64,000 nucleotides of DNA, taken from Agelaius tricolor (taxonomy: Eukaryota > Chordata > Aves > Passeriformes > Icteridae). This document shows positions 1-10,005 of this stretch, piece by piece (the stretch's first letter is position 1; the number at the start of each line of letters is the position of its first letter). Below the pieces are notes generated by a model that ran no database searches, was not told the origin of the DNA, and saw only the letters and a list, made by a program, of their open reading frames with translations. Where the stretch lies: contig JALJCS010000001.1 in assembly GCA_023055355.1 (NCBI GenBank), positions 92,365,381 through 92,429,380 on the forward strand. The letters run 5' to 3'. Both the position numbers and the translations under genes were made by a program.

Positions 1-999
1 TTTAAGCAGCAAAGGAGGTGGACACAAATAGCTGACTTCATGTTTAATGAGACAAAGAGTAGCAGTGGGGTGATGAGTGCACTCAAGAACAGGCCTTCTT
101 TCAGGGGCAGAGAACTTACCAAACACGTTCTTAAAATGCTGAACTTAAATATGTACTTTCCTGTAGTAGGAAAAAGGGCTAGAGCCTTTGTAATTAGAGA
201 TCAGTAGCTGCAACCCCTGCAAAAAAACTAACAGAAACCCACCTAGGCTAAGTTGTAATCCTGCTGAAGTTGTATAAAATGAATACTCCCTTAGTATATG
301 TAAACACACCGCAACAAAGATGTAACTGATCTTATGATGCAGACATGGCTGTTAGGTGTGGAGGAAAATACTGTGCTTGGAAGTCAGCAAGACTCTTAAT
401 CCCTTCAAATGTCTTCTGCAAATCACCTGCTATATCAAAGTTTGGAGGAGAAAATCAAACAGCAATTTATGAATTACAGGAGTTATAATGGTCCTGTGAG
501 AAGACTACTCTTTAAAATTTAACTTAAGGCTTCTTCCAAAGGGTAATTAAAGAAATTATTTGAAGTTTCCATGTGTGACCAAGCAGATAAAGCAGTGGAA
601 AACTTATAGGCAATGTCCACCTTTAGTGTACGTAGAATACAGCTTTTTATTTCTGTATGTGTAATGAGGAACAGAAACTAGTGTTATCATTCATGGTAAA
701 TAGTTTTGTGCTCTCAAATAACTTGGCATTTTGTGGGCCTAAATATAGTTACTTTTATTTGCTGTTGAAGCAAAAATGACTTTCTCAAGTGCAAGACATG
801 TGCAGGGTTTCTCAGATGTTTGTCCTGAAGAATAGGTAGATGTGGCCAGTCCTCGGATGCTGTCTAAATGAAGACAGCCAAAACTTTTTTGCTCTTGATA
901 GGCCCCAATGCAATGAAATGTAAGCTGTTGCTTTGACAGACTCCAGTTTTCTAAATGTGTGGTTTCTTTTTTATTTCCTTTTTTCCTTACAATTTTCAG
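1..999 (+). other. SNAP91: SNAP91 intron (3' part)
   Basis: AT-rich sequence before the first recognisable SNAP91 exon. It ends in a pyrimidine-rich tract and CAG at 997-999. I found no earlier SNAP91 exon in it; the preceding coding exon, which should end with one base of an Asn codon, must lie left of the window. Confidence 0.7.
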
Positions 1000-1030
1000 A
1001 TCTTGGAATTTCTGGTACTACTTCTAAAAA
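1000..1030 (+). CDS. SNAP91: SNAP91 coding exon, 31 nt
   Basis: Acceptor ttttcag ends at 999 and donor gtaagt starts at 1031. The 31 nt read (N)LGISGTTSK(K): two bases complete an Asn codon, nine full codons follow, and two bases of a Lys codon are finished by the next exon. This matches the '(GN)LGISGTT-KK' stretch just before the clathrin-assembly C-terminus of AP180. A 31-nt exon is unusually short but both splice sites are good. Confidence 0.88.
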
Positions 1031-4000
1031 GTAAGTTCAACTTTGCTTAAAGATAAAAGGAAGTTTTCTACTCTGGTGTAAAGCACTACATCTATTTCAG
1101 TGTTTATTAAGTAGCAATGAATTGGTTATATGCTCTGACCTCCCAGTCCAGAAAAATTCTGAAGAAAGTATTCTATTCTGTACAGGTTCACTGAATAATT
1201 AAGGTTCAGCATTCTTGATATAGCTTATAAAACTGCTGTCTTGAATCTGAGTGTTAGAAATATTTTTTCCTGTAAATTACTGTTTTCATGTTGGATAGCT
1301 GATTTCCAAACAGCTTATAATGAACAAAGAGTCCAGATAATATATATTTTTATAGCTCCCCTCAGTAAGCTATGCTAATATGTAATAGTTGTGTTATATT
1401 TTTACAGATGTTGGATGTACTTCTTGTGTAGGCATTGAAATACTTCCAAAATAGAAAAGAGGTTCATTCCATGCAGTGATAACTTTCTTTTTGCAAAAAG
1501 AAGTACTTACAACATTGCATTTATGTTTTTGTCTTCCTAATCTAACTGCTTGCTTGTGCCCTGAGCCTTCCTCTGTATGCAAGACTTCAAAATGTTTTGT
1601 GTCTCTGTGGAAATGATAGGAGGGATGTGCACAAACATATCATGAGGTTTAGCCTCAAAATGTAGCTTCCTTCAATCTACTTTGTTCAAATGGTGTATTT
1701 TATTCTGGGTAGGGCAGCCTGTAACAAAACCTGTTTTTTCGACAGCCCTTTTATTCTATGAATGATTTGTTTCTCTTGTATCTATCAACTTTTTGCAGAA
1801 CTGAATGCTTTCCTTCTTCAGCTGTCTGAGCAAGATTTCCAGCCCTGAAATGGCCTTTCAAAGACATCTAGCAGGCAGCTCTCCTGCCTGGCCCCAGTAG
1901 AATAGGCAGTAGCAGTCCCTCTTCCTACTTTGCAAGGGTATATGTGATATGTTACCTTCAGTCAATACTAAGCAAAACTCTTTAATTCTCACCACAAAGG
2001 CCATAACCATGTAACTGACTTCAGCTTAGAGTGTTCTGGTGTCTACTGCTAACAACTCTTGAAACTGAGTGTCACTAAAAGTAAATCTTTCTGTTAATAA
2101 CTGCATACACCATAAGCTAATGTAGCTGCACGTCTAATGCTAATGTATGCTGTAACTGCTTTTCATTTTCACTGTGGAAGTGTTCAAATAATAGCCTGCC
2201 TCTCTCCCTCTCTGTTAGGGGAGACCTGCAGTGGAATGCTGGAGAGAAAAAGTTAACAGGAGGAGCGAACTGGCAGCCAAAAGTAGCACCTGCAACATGG
2301 TCAACTGGTGGTGTCCCAGGTGGTCCTTTGGTAGGTGGTTAATCCATAGACAGCACTGGTATTGGACTTCCAATATTTGATGAGGCTGTGCAAGCATGCC
2401 TGTAGGGACTGCTCCGCTCTACTGAGGCTAAAGAGTTTGCTTCTGTGTAAATTATATGAGTATTTCAAGTCACATTTTTTAAGAACCCATTTACAGTGGG
2501 TATAAATAAACAATTGAGTAGTAAATGAAAAATCCACTAGCTTGTGTATCAAGGTATTGCTCTACCTGTACCTTTAATACCTGTGGGCATTTCCAAGCGT
2601 GTGATTAGCCATGTAGATCTGGCCAGGATCAGGGCCAGGTCAAGTGCTCAAAATAAAACATTATTGATCCAAAGCTGGTGTACTATAAGGAGAGAAAGTA
2701 CGTAGGTTTTCCACAAGTTTTACTGGATGAAGTAGATCAAAAGACTACACAGTATTCATACTGATCAAGTACCTGATGTTAGATTAGGAGTAGGTAGCTT
2801 ATTTAGCAGGGTAGAGCAGTTGGAAAAGGTAAGATTACCCTGTAAAAAGTATCAGAAGGCACTAATTTTGAGAGAAGAGGGTCAAATTGGGCTAAAAATC
2901 TAAACTTGGAACAAGAGCAACTTGATAATGTGTGAGCTACAAAAGTATTCTGAAGAGAAGTAATACCTCATCTCATCAACCTCATCAAATGTCTCACAAG
3001 GCTTAAAACAGCCTCCATTTGAACGAGGTTGGGTTGGCAAAGGAAAGAAAGAACTCTGAAAGGGGACCACAACCACTTCAGTTCCTTGCTGCCACAGTCA
3101 GGTGTTGACATGACTCTGAGCACGTTCCATAATGCTATGGAAGACACAAGAATTCTCTGTACCTCACTTCATGTGTTAGTTGTAACATCAACTTTTTTTT
3201 CTTGATAGAAAGGCTGGGCAATACTGTACAGTGTAAGTGAATTTTTTTTGACCTTTTACTGCACTTACTAAACATGAAGATACTAACAGCACTCACCTGC
3301 ACTACAGTTACTACTGCTGGCTTTAAAACTAGCTAGAAGCTTCTAACACAGCTCCCCTTGGACTGTCTGTCCAACAGACAATTCTCAGCCAGTAATTTGA
3401 ATATGGCAGTAGTGATTAACCATTTCTGTGCTGTAAGCTTGAAAATTATCTCTTTACTGCTTTACTTTGATGTGAACTACCCGATGACTTGTACTGCCTA
3501 AAATTTTGAGCTTCTGCAGCATCAGTCTGATCTTGTAGTGATTTTACCATCTGAGAAGTAATTGGTCTTTCTGGGAAGCTGGGTAGTTTTGGTACCATTT
3601 CATGAAACATTTGTGTTGTATATATTTCTTCAGAATCATGCACTTAAGTGCTTTTTGAAACCAAAGAAACCCAGGTCTGCAGGCAAAATAAATATGAATG
3701 AAAAAAATGAAGCTTTTATTTGTGTCACTATTGAACCACTTAAGTTTTGGTCACTTCTTGCCTTCCTTGTGAGCTTTCAATTCCAGGATTAAAATCAGCA
3801 GAATTACATCAAACCCCATGCCCTCGAGTGACCTTGTGCTTAGAGGCAGGAGCAGATTCAGTTTGTATGGCCATTTTCTTGGCATCTGCCTGACTGGATG
3901 TTGAGCTACAATGTGTACTGTGTAAAAGCAGTCAGATCACTGCATCTGATGCCATTAACCTGTGTGGTTTAGTTTCTTGCTTTACATACCTCACTGTCCA

Positions 4001-7000
4001 GATCTTGGTTTTAGTTTGGAGACTCTGCTAGCACAGTATAATTTTTAACTGAAATGCTTCCCTGAAACTTTCAGACTAGAATAGAGTTCATAAATTCTTA
4101 GCCAGAAAATGTAGTAGTTTGGATAAATAAGTCTGGGACAGGTTATCTTGACTTGTCTCCAGCTTCTTAAAAAACTGGCATGTTTTAGTCTGGAAGCAAG
4201 GATCAACCAAAGGCACTAAAATGCAGCATTCACAGAAGTGGACTGTAAGTTCCAGCATATCTCCAGAGACACACTCTCCTTTGAACTGTAAGTGTGCTAG
4301 CTGCTCTCCACGTGTCGTGGGATGTTACTGACTCGAGGTGGGTGATAAAGATGTGGAGGCACAGGCACGACCATACAGCTCCTGTAACAGCCTGAGAAAT
4401 GGTGCCAGTATGCTTAGGCCATACAAGAGCAATAATGAAATCCTACTGCCCTTTTTACATCCCTTCCTTGAATACTTTCTGCCTCTCCTCAGAGTTGTTC
4501 ATAATTTGGATTGTATATATCTGTGAAAAGGAAAGGTTTAGATGTCTTCAAGGCTATAAGGAGACACTGCATGGGAGTTACACAGAAGGCAGCCAAAAGG
4601 GATGATGAGTAGGCTGTGCTAAATAAGTGAGGTGGGGTGGCCTTTTTAAAGGTGCTCTTGTGCTGTATATCCAGTCAGACTACTCAACTAACAGTTCTCC
4701 CTGAATTGTAGTGGAAGATAACCTTTTGTTTTTTGCCTTTTATTATTTGAATGAAAATCATACCAATATGAATGAAAATCATAGCAAGACAAACTAAACT
4801 GTCCTTAGTAATGGTTCTGATTGTGGTTTAAGTGTGTGAACTTATGCTTTAACTTCAATGAATCTTGGTGCATAATTATTTTTTCCTCACTGTAAACTAA
4901 TTATAGCAGCTATTTCCTTTAGCTTTACAATCTGCTTAAGCTTTTATTAAAATACACTGCTACAATAAGTGTCATAGTGTGTTAGCTGTTATGAAATTTG
5001 GGTGCTTTCTTACACTGTGAGAAGGAGAAGGAAACTGTGTTTTCTTGGGCCTATTTTGAGTTGTAGTCAGTAAATGGACTCTGTTCATGAAGAGAATGGA
5101 GTCTGTCACCATTGCTTTCTCATGAAGAAAGAAGCTGAGCATAAGGACTCATTCAGCTCTCTCATTCTTTGAAGCATTGTGGTTTTGAGGCTGCATATGT
5201 GCTGCATAACAGTCCTACTTTCCAGAACAGCTTTGAGAATGCTGGAGACTCTGTGTGGTTTCCAGATGGTTGCTGTTAGATTTTTGTGCTTTTTTGCCTT
5301 TTTTTTTTTTTTTTTAGGCGGGAGCTGTGCCTCCAGCAAGTGCTGTTCCTGCAGCAGGAGGTACTCCACCTGTCCCACAGCCAGGAGCAGCATTTGGGAT
5401 GGTGAGTCTCTTTTGCTACACCTCTGTCCTTCCCTCACCCAGCCCCTGCTGACTCAGTGTTGGTTTGCAGCCCCCAGCAGGTGCAGGGGTGCCCATGATG
5501 CCCCAGCAGCCGGTGATGTACGGGCAGCCCATGATGAGGCCCCCGTTTGGAGCCGCCGCTGGCCCTGGTGTACAGGTGAGCATCGCTGCTACACCAATGC
5601 TTCATTGCTCTCCATGTCTCTAGAAAGTAGCTCATGTGTGTGCATTATGTCAGCTCAGCTCTAGCTCTAGGCCAAGGGTCAGCTGCCTGCCTTGCAGCAA
5701 ATCACATGAACCACCTGGAATTTTTTTGTAGTTGCCTTGTATGAGACCAATGGAACAGGTTTGAAAAGTCTCCTACAGCTAACTGCATCCAAGATCTGGT
5801 TTTGGAGGATATTTGAATAAAGGTCCAAGTGGAACTCTCAGGCACTGTTATTCTGTTCACAGCCTACCAAAATTTACTATAGCTACACTCAGCAGGTGAT
5901 GCAGCATAAGCTGTAACACCTGTCCCAGGCTATTACTTCAAATAGAGTTTGGTTTGTAATACCACTGAAAAGAAAAAACCTTTCCAAAGGAGATGCAGGA
6001 AATTATTTAGCTGTAGTATTTTTCTTTTTGTGAGTTAGAAGTCCATCTTGCCTTTCAAGTAAGGAGGGAGATGAAAGTTGATTCTGCAGCTGTAAAATCT
6101 CATTGGTAACCCTGGAAACCAGGCTGCCCTTGTTTTGCAAATACTAAGCAATCAACATATAGCAAACCACCATTTTTATGTAGGGAACTACATTCCCAGT
6201 GAAGCTTGTCAAGGTTTTCTGTGTAAAAATAGAAAGAACTTGAAACTGCTGTAAGTAAGAATATACTTAGTTTTGCTTTTCCTCCCACTTTAAACTATCT
6301 CTGCACTTACCAAGAATGCCATGATGGGACACAGAAATTTTTTTCTGAAAGAGTGCTCATCAAGGTGCCAGGACTAGATATAAAATACCTCTTGTGCCCT
6401 GAGTTGAGGTAGGAATGGGGAGGAGTAAGGGCAGAATGGGAGAATCATTCGACCACCATAATCAGAAGTTTTGCATGGAACTTCAAAACTGATGTTTTCT
6501 ATTGAATGACCATTTTTATACCTGTCAAAGGTGGAACCCAGTATGATCTAGTCATATTTCCAGTTTGTTTTGGACTCTTATTTACATTACCAATGTCAAA
6601 TAATTTGTACTTAACTGCCAGTAACAGGGAGTTTCAGTACCCTGGAGGATGCACTCTGCTTGCTCTGAACTTGGTTTTTAACATCTAACAATTGTCTCTT
6701 CTGTGTGGGTTGAAGGTTCTAACGCCTCCCTGTTTTACAGGGAGGGAGGGATCTCAAGCTGTGCTAGTTAGAATCTGCAGTATTTATAGCCCTAGCCACT
6801 AAACCTGCCAAACATTGTTATGGAATCCAAACAATGCTTGAGCAAAACGGCTGGACTTCAGACAAATGAGAACTTTTTATGCTTGCAATGTGCTTGTGTG
6901 GGAACTGCCTGTGTCTATCTAACGCTTGTGTATTCTTGTCTGCTTTGTTTTTCTCCTGCCTTCCTGGCTGGCGTCTGTCAGCTTTCTCCAAGCCCAACTC

Positions 7001-7074
7001 CTGCTACTCAGAGCCCCAAGAAACCTCCAACAAAGGACCCATTAGCGGATCTTAACATCAAGGATTTCTTGTAA
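1000..7074 (+). CDS. SNAP91: SNAP91 (AP180 clathrin assembly protein), 3' coding part, five exons
   Basis: Joined coding exons 1000-1030, 2219-2330, 5318-5401, 5471-5575 and 6982-7074 keep one reading frame and encode the last ~140 residues; the rest of the gene lies off the left edge. AP180 is a neuronal adaptor: an N-terminal ANTH domain (not in this window) binds PIP2 membranes, and a long flexible C-terminal region assembles clathrin coats during synaptic vesicle recycling. Seen here: the block GEKKLTGGANWQPKV shared by the AP180/CALM family, a Pro/Ala/Gly/Met-rich low-complexity stretch (QQPVMYGQPMMRPPFG), and the terminal DPLADLNIKDFL. PICALM shares the first block but as I know it ends differently (…IQFM), so the terminus and the neighbour PRSS35 decide for SNAP91. 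All introns are GT-AG. The two middle exons are phase 0-0 and could be skipped without a frameshift. Isoform use cannot be read from DNA alone. Confidence 0.93.
1031..2218 (+). other. SNAP91: SNAP91 intron
   Basis: Donor gtaagt at 1031; acceptor after the pyrimidine run tctctccctctctgttag ending at 2218. I see no repeat or other gene inside. Confidence 0.85.
2219..2330 (+). CDS. SNAP91: SNAP91 coding exon, 112 nt
   Basis: The first G completes the split Lys codon, then 37 codons follow, starting GDLQWNAGEKKLTGG and running through NWQPKVAPATW to GVPGGPL. Donor gtaggt is at 2331. This is the most diagnostic exon: GEKKLTGG(A/S)NWQPKVAP is shared by AP180 and CALM, and the preceding DLQWNAG with the following ATW favours AP180. 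The exon ends on a codon boundary. Confidence 0.93.
2331..5317 (+). other. SNAP91: SNAP91 intron
   Basis: Runs from donor gtaggt to a 17-nt T run and acceptor ttttag ending at 5317. It contains a short tandem duplication near 4750-4790 (two copies of gaatgaaaatcata). I see no exon on either strand; a 66-codon open frame on the minus strand at 3446-3643 looks like chance. Confidence 0.8.
5318..5401 (+). CDS. SNAP91: SNAP91 coding exon, 84 nt
   Basis: Exactly 28 codons, phase 0-0, from AGAVPPASAVP to PGAAFGM. The acceptor follows a long T run and the donor gtgagt starts at 5402. The Ala/Pro/Gly-rich content and the PGA(A/G)FGM ending agree with the AP180 low-complexity region. Confidence 0.92.
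5402..5470 (+). other. SNAP91: SNAP91 69-bp mini-intron
   Basis: Donor gtgagt, a likely branch-point region around tgctgactc, and acceptor tttgcag fit into 69 bp. If retained, the SNAP91 frame meets TGA after 16 codons (within tgctgactc), so retention would truncate the protein. Confidence 0.9.
5471..5575 (+). CDS. SNAP91: SNAP91 coding exon, 105 nt
   Basis: Exactly 35 codons, phase 0-0, from PPAGAGVPMMPQQPVMYG to AAAGPGVQ. Acceptor tttgcag ends at 5470 and donor gtgagc begins at 5576. QQPVM(F/Y)xQPMMRPPFGAAA is the AP180 signature before the final exon. It is more GC-rich than the surrounding introns. Confidence 0.94.
5576..6981 (+). other. SNAP91: SNAP91 intron
   Basis: Donor gtgagc at 5576; acceptor gcgtctgtcag ending at 6981. 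I see no recognisable repeat or exon inside. Confidence 0.85.
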
Positions 7075-7082
7075 ACGATAAG
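6982..7082 (+). CDS. SNAP91: SNAP91 last coding exon with stop codon
   Basis: Thirty codons from LSPSPTPATQSPKKPP to DPLADLNIKDFL, then TAA at 7072-7074. The exon seems to continue 8 nt past the stop to a donor (ataag|gtattc) at 7083, which puts an intron in the 3' UTR. The terminal DPLADLNIKDFL is the C-terminus I know for AP180. The coding part ends at 7074. Confidence 0.93.
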
Positions 7083-8314
7083 GTATTCTGTGGCTGCCTG
7101 CTCGAGCATGTCACTCTCTGGTACATGTCTGGCACACAGATGTTGTTTAGGTTGAATATGACAGATAAAATCGCAGCTGCAGAGCTAGAAACATGCACTG
7201 TATTGAAAACCAAATTCTCTGTCCACACTCTTAACTTTAGCCTGAAATCTTGACTCACAGATAAACTTTTTCTAACAGTTGCTTTTGGCAAAAAAAAAAA
7301 TATCTTCAATGCATAACTTCCATTTTTTTCCTTGTTTCCATTCAGTCCAAGCATTCATGTTTGGGTATTTTCTTGAAGTTATTACTGAAACACATAGACT
7401 GATAGCAGGGTACAAATTGTGGGGGGAGGGAAATGGTGCAGAAGAGGCTTTTTCCACTCTTGTGGGTGTTGAAACAGATTTGGTATCATAGGTGTGAAGG
7501 TGTCAAAAGGGGAAAAACTTAGATATTCTTGTCATCAAGGGGGAGTTGTTTGCAGCTCTTCACTGCTGCCAGCTAATGTTCTACCCTGCCATACAATTTT
7601 TCAAGGCACTGCCTTTCTGAATGGTAAGGCTCTGAGGTCCTGAGCAGTGCTGTGTAGAGCAACAATGGGGAGGAACAGAGGAGTAAATGCAAAGAAAAAT
7701 GGAGGAGAGGCAAAAAACAGTACCTCCTGCTGCATAATGGAAGGAAATAAAGGCCAAAACATTATTCTGATGGTTCTGGAGGGCCTAAGTAGGAGTATAA
7801 AATTGAATTAATGCTTAAGCCAATTAAAAAATAATAATGCAGAAATAAGGTATGCATTTTATAATTAAGTCTAGAATAAGGTGAGGAGAGGACAATCATT
7901 ACATAACTTTAAAGCCTTCTTCATGAGTCACTTTTCTTCCTTCCTAGAGCTTAATTCTAAAATTTGTTCTGAGCCCACTCTGCACTGGAGCTGGCAGCAG
8001 TGATTCAGGCTGCTCTTAGTAGGCACCTCCCAGTTCCACTTCACCCTTCTCCCAGTTCCAGCCCCAGAGAGGTGTACCTGGCACTTGGCAGAGACAGCCA
8101 GGAGTGGAGATACACCACTGCTGGGACTCACTGCTTTCAACTTGTATTTATAATAGAGAGACTCATAACTGGCTGTGGGAAGACTGCTGCTCACTAGAAT
8201 CTGATGGTAAATCCTTTGAGATGTGGAGAGATGAGCAGATTTCATGTTCTTTGTAGAACATGGTTTACTAACTTGTTATATCACTTTTCATCTAATACTT
8301 TTCTATATTCACAG
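7083..8314 (+). other. SNAP91: probable SNAP91 3'-UTR intron
   Basis: Bounded by ataag|gtattc at 7083 and ttctatattcacag ending at 8314. The stop codon is only 8 nt before the donor, too close to trigger nonsense-mediated decay. If the splice is not used, this stretch is simply 3' UTR. I see no repeat in it. Confidence 0.5.
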
Positions 8315-9059
8315 CTGCGTTTTTTCTGACTGGATGCTAAAAACGTGAGTTTGGAGACTACAAATGGATGCTCAGAGTTTCTCAGTGAGCCACCAGTACC
8401 AAACCCAGTGCTTACTCAGACTTTCTCTTCCTCCTGAAACGTGTAGCACAGCTGTGAAAGTGAACATTAGGAATGTGTACTACCTTAGCTGTTATCCCTA
8501 CTCTCTCGAAATTTGTGTACTTGGGTTATTTGTGTTTTACAATTTAAACAATGGATGTATGTTTCTGATGCCTTCTAGTGCTTTTCTGAACCTATCCCAC
8601 AGGGGCAGATTATGCAGCTGTTGTTTGGTGAGCCATTTGGAGCAATGTCTGTGGTTTTTGAAGGTTTCAATGTATATAACTTTTTGAGGACACCCAAAGT
8701 TCCCCTAGGACTCAATTTCTCCTTTATCTGTTACAAAACATAGTGTGATAATACCAGATAGTAAAGAAAATACTTACAAAATTGTGCAGAATACCTTTTT
8801 TTTTTCCAGTCACAGGAATCTCAATTGTCGTGAAAAAAAATGTTTTATTTTTGTGGCACTGTATATGTTAAAATAATTTAAAGTAATATAAAGGAAAACT
8901 TCCATAACAAATACTTTTTCAATGATTTACCAAGAATGAAAACCCATATCGGAAAAAATACCATATTTATTGCTGTTTTTATTTTTAAATCTATTTTAAT
9001 TCTTTAAGTTTTTGCATTTATAATTGGCATATTTATCAGTTCTTGCTAAATGCACTGAA

Positions 9060-9069
9060 AATAAATAAA
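9060..9069 (+). terminator. possible proximal poly(A) signal
   Basis: Two overlapping AATAAA hexamers (9060-9065 and 9064-9069) inside the presumed SNAP91 3' UTR. Use as a cleavage signal is inferred. Confidence 0.4.
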
Positions 9070-9730
9070 GGGTCAGTTTCTCTCCATGTAGTTGGGAAAA
9101 AGCAACCCTAGTTGTGCTGGCAGTAAAGGATTTCAAATACGAGAGCACTTTTTGGTATATCTGTAGTCAAAACATTACAAGTGATGTTACTCATCTCTGT
9201 TCAGTTCTTCTGTACATCTCTTAATTTAGTGCTTACCTGTGTATGCCTTAGGATAGTGTTTTCTCATTGCCCCGAATGCGCTGTGAGTAGCTTTTGTATT
9301 ATTGGTGATTAGATTTAATTCTGATCCGGAGATCCATGCCCTTTACTGTACATACTGTGTTCCTTTGATTTTTATTTGTTCTCATACTGTTTCTGCTGAT
9401 GGCTTGGTGTAAGATCTTGACTCTTCAATGAGGTCACTGTTGATCAGTGTTACAAGTGGCTTGGCAGTTCTCTGTAAAAGCATATTGGGTTGGAAAGATA
9501 TTCACCTAAAGTCTTTCAAATGAACTATTTAATCAATGTATGGTACCATTAAAAGTGGTTGTATCTGAATTTGCTGTGGGGATAACATACACTGTAATGG
9601 GAAAGTTCTATAAAAAGTTAATTTCAAAATGGCTTTTCTTTGTATTTCAGTTTAAAAAAAAATCCCAAACAAAAAAAAAAAAAAACCCAAAAAACAAAAA
9701 ACCCCAGTGCATGTGTGCCCTCTGAGATGC

Positions 9731-9736
9731 AATAAA
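9731..9736 (+). terminator. SNAP91: likely distal SNAP91 poly(A) signal
   Basis: AATAAA followed within ~30 nt by a T/G-rich stretch (atcttgttgcc). It lies about 2.7 kb after the stop codon in genomic distance, before the first CR1 fragment of the intergenic region. Confidence 0.55.
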
Positions 9737-9866
9737 CACCTTGATCAAAGTAAATATCTTGTTGCCAGTTTCATACTCATTAAGATGTTGAGCACAATAA
9801 TAAAGTCTTAGAGGGTTTGGGTCCTGACACTGATTGGTGAGTCTCCTGCATATGGGAATGATTTTT

Positions 9867-10005
9867 ATAGAATCATAGAATGATTTAAATTGGAAAAGAC
9901 ATCCAAGATCGTAGAGTCCAACTGTTAACCTAACACTGCCACCTCCTGCCCATCCATGTCCCTAAGTGCCACATCGACAGCTTTCTGCCCTCATTGCGCC
10001 AATTT
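9867..10005 (-). mobile_element. CR1 LINE 3'-end fragment
   Basis: Begins tagaatcatagaatgat, the reverse complement of the CR1 3' terminus with its repeated octamer. The usual reverse-strand CR1 motifs follow: ttggaaaagacatccaagatc, gagtccaac, and ccatgtccctaagtgccacatc. The similarity fades after ~10005. Orientation is minus, with the 3' end at 9867. Confidence 0.85.

Larger units (their letters stand above)
8315..9760 (+). other. SNAP91: SNAP91 terminal untranslated exon / 3' UTR
   Basis: AT-rich, repeat-poor sequence between the acceptor ending at 8314 and a poly(A) signal near 9731. It contains a weaker upstream pair of AATAAA hexamers at 9060-9069, so two 3' ends are possible. The A-rich run at 9653-9704 is low complexity. 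The end coordinate is approximate. Confidence 0.55.

Noticed and set aside
3446..3643. 66-codon minus-strand frame inside a SNAP91 intron, possible retrocopy or antisense exon
   Set aside because: It has no ATG start (opens with GTG after TAA) and no recognisable domain, and many frames of this length occur by chance here.
5179..5664. 161-codon plus-strand frame over two SNAP91 exons
   Set aside because: It is out of the SNAP91 frame and reads through the 69-bp intron.
1000..7074. PICALM as the identity of the left gene
   Set aside because: The GEKKLTGG block is shared, but the C-terminus DPLADLNIKDFL and the preceding exons fit SNAP91, and the neighbour is PRSS35.
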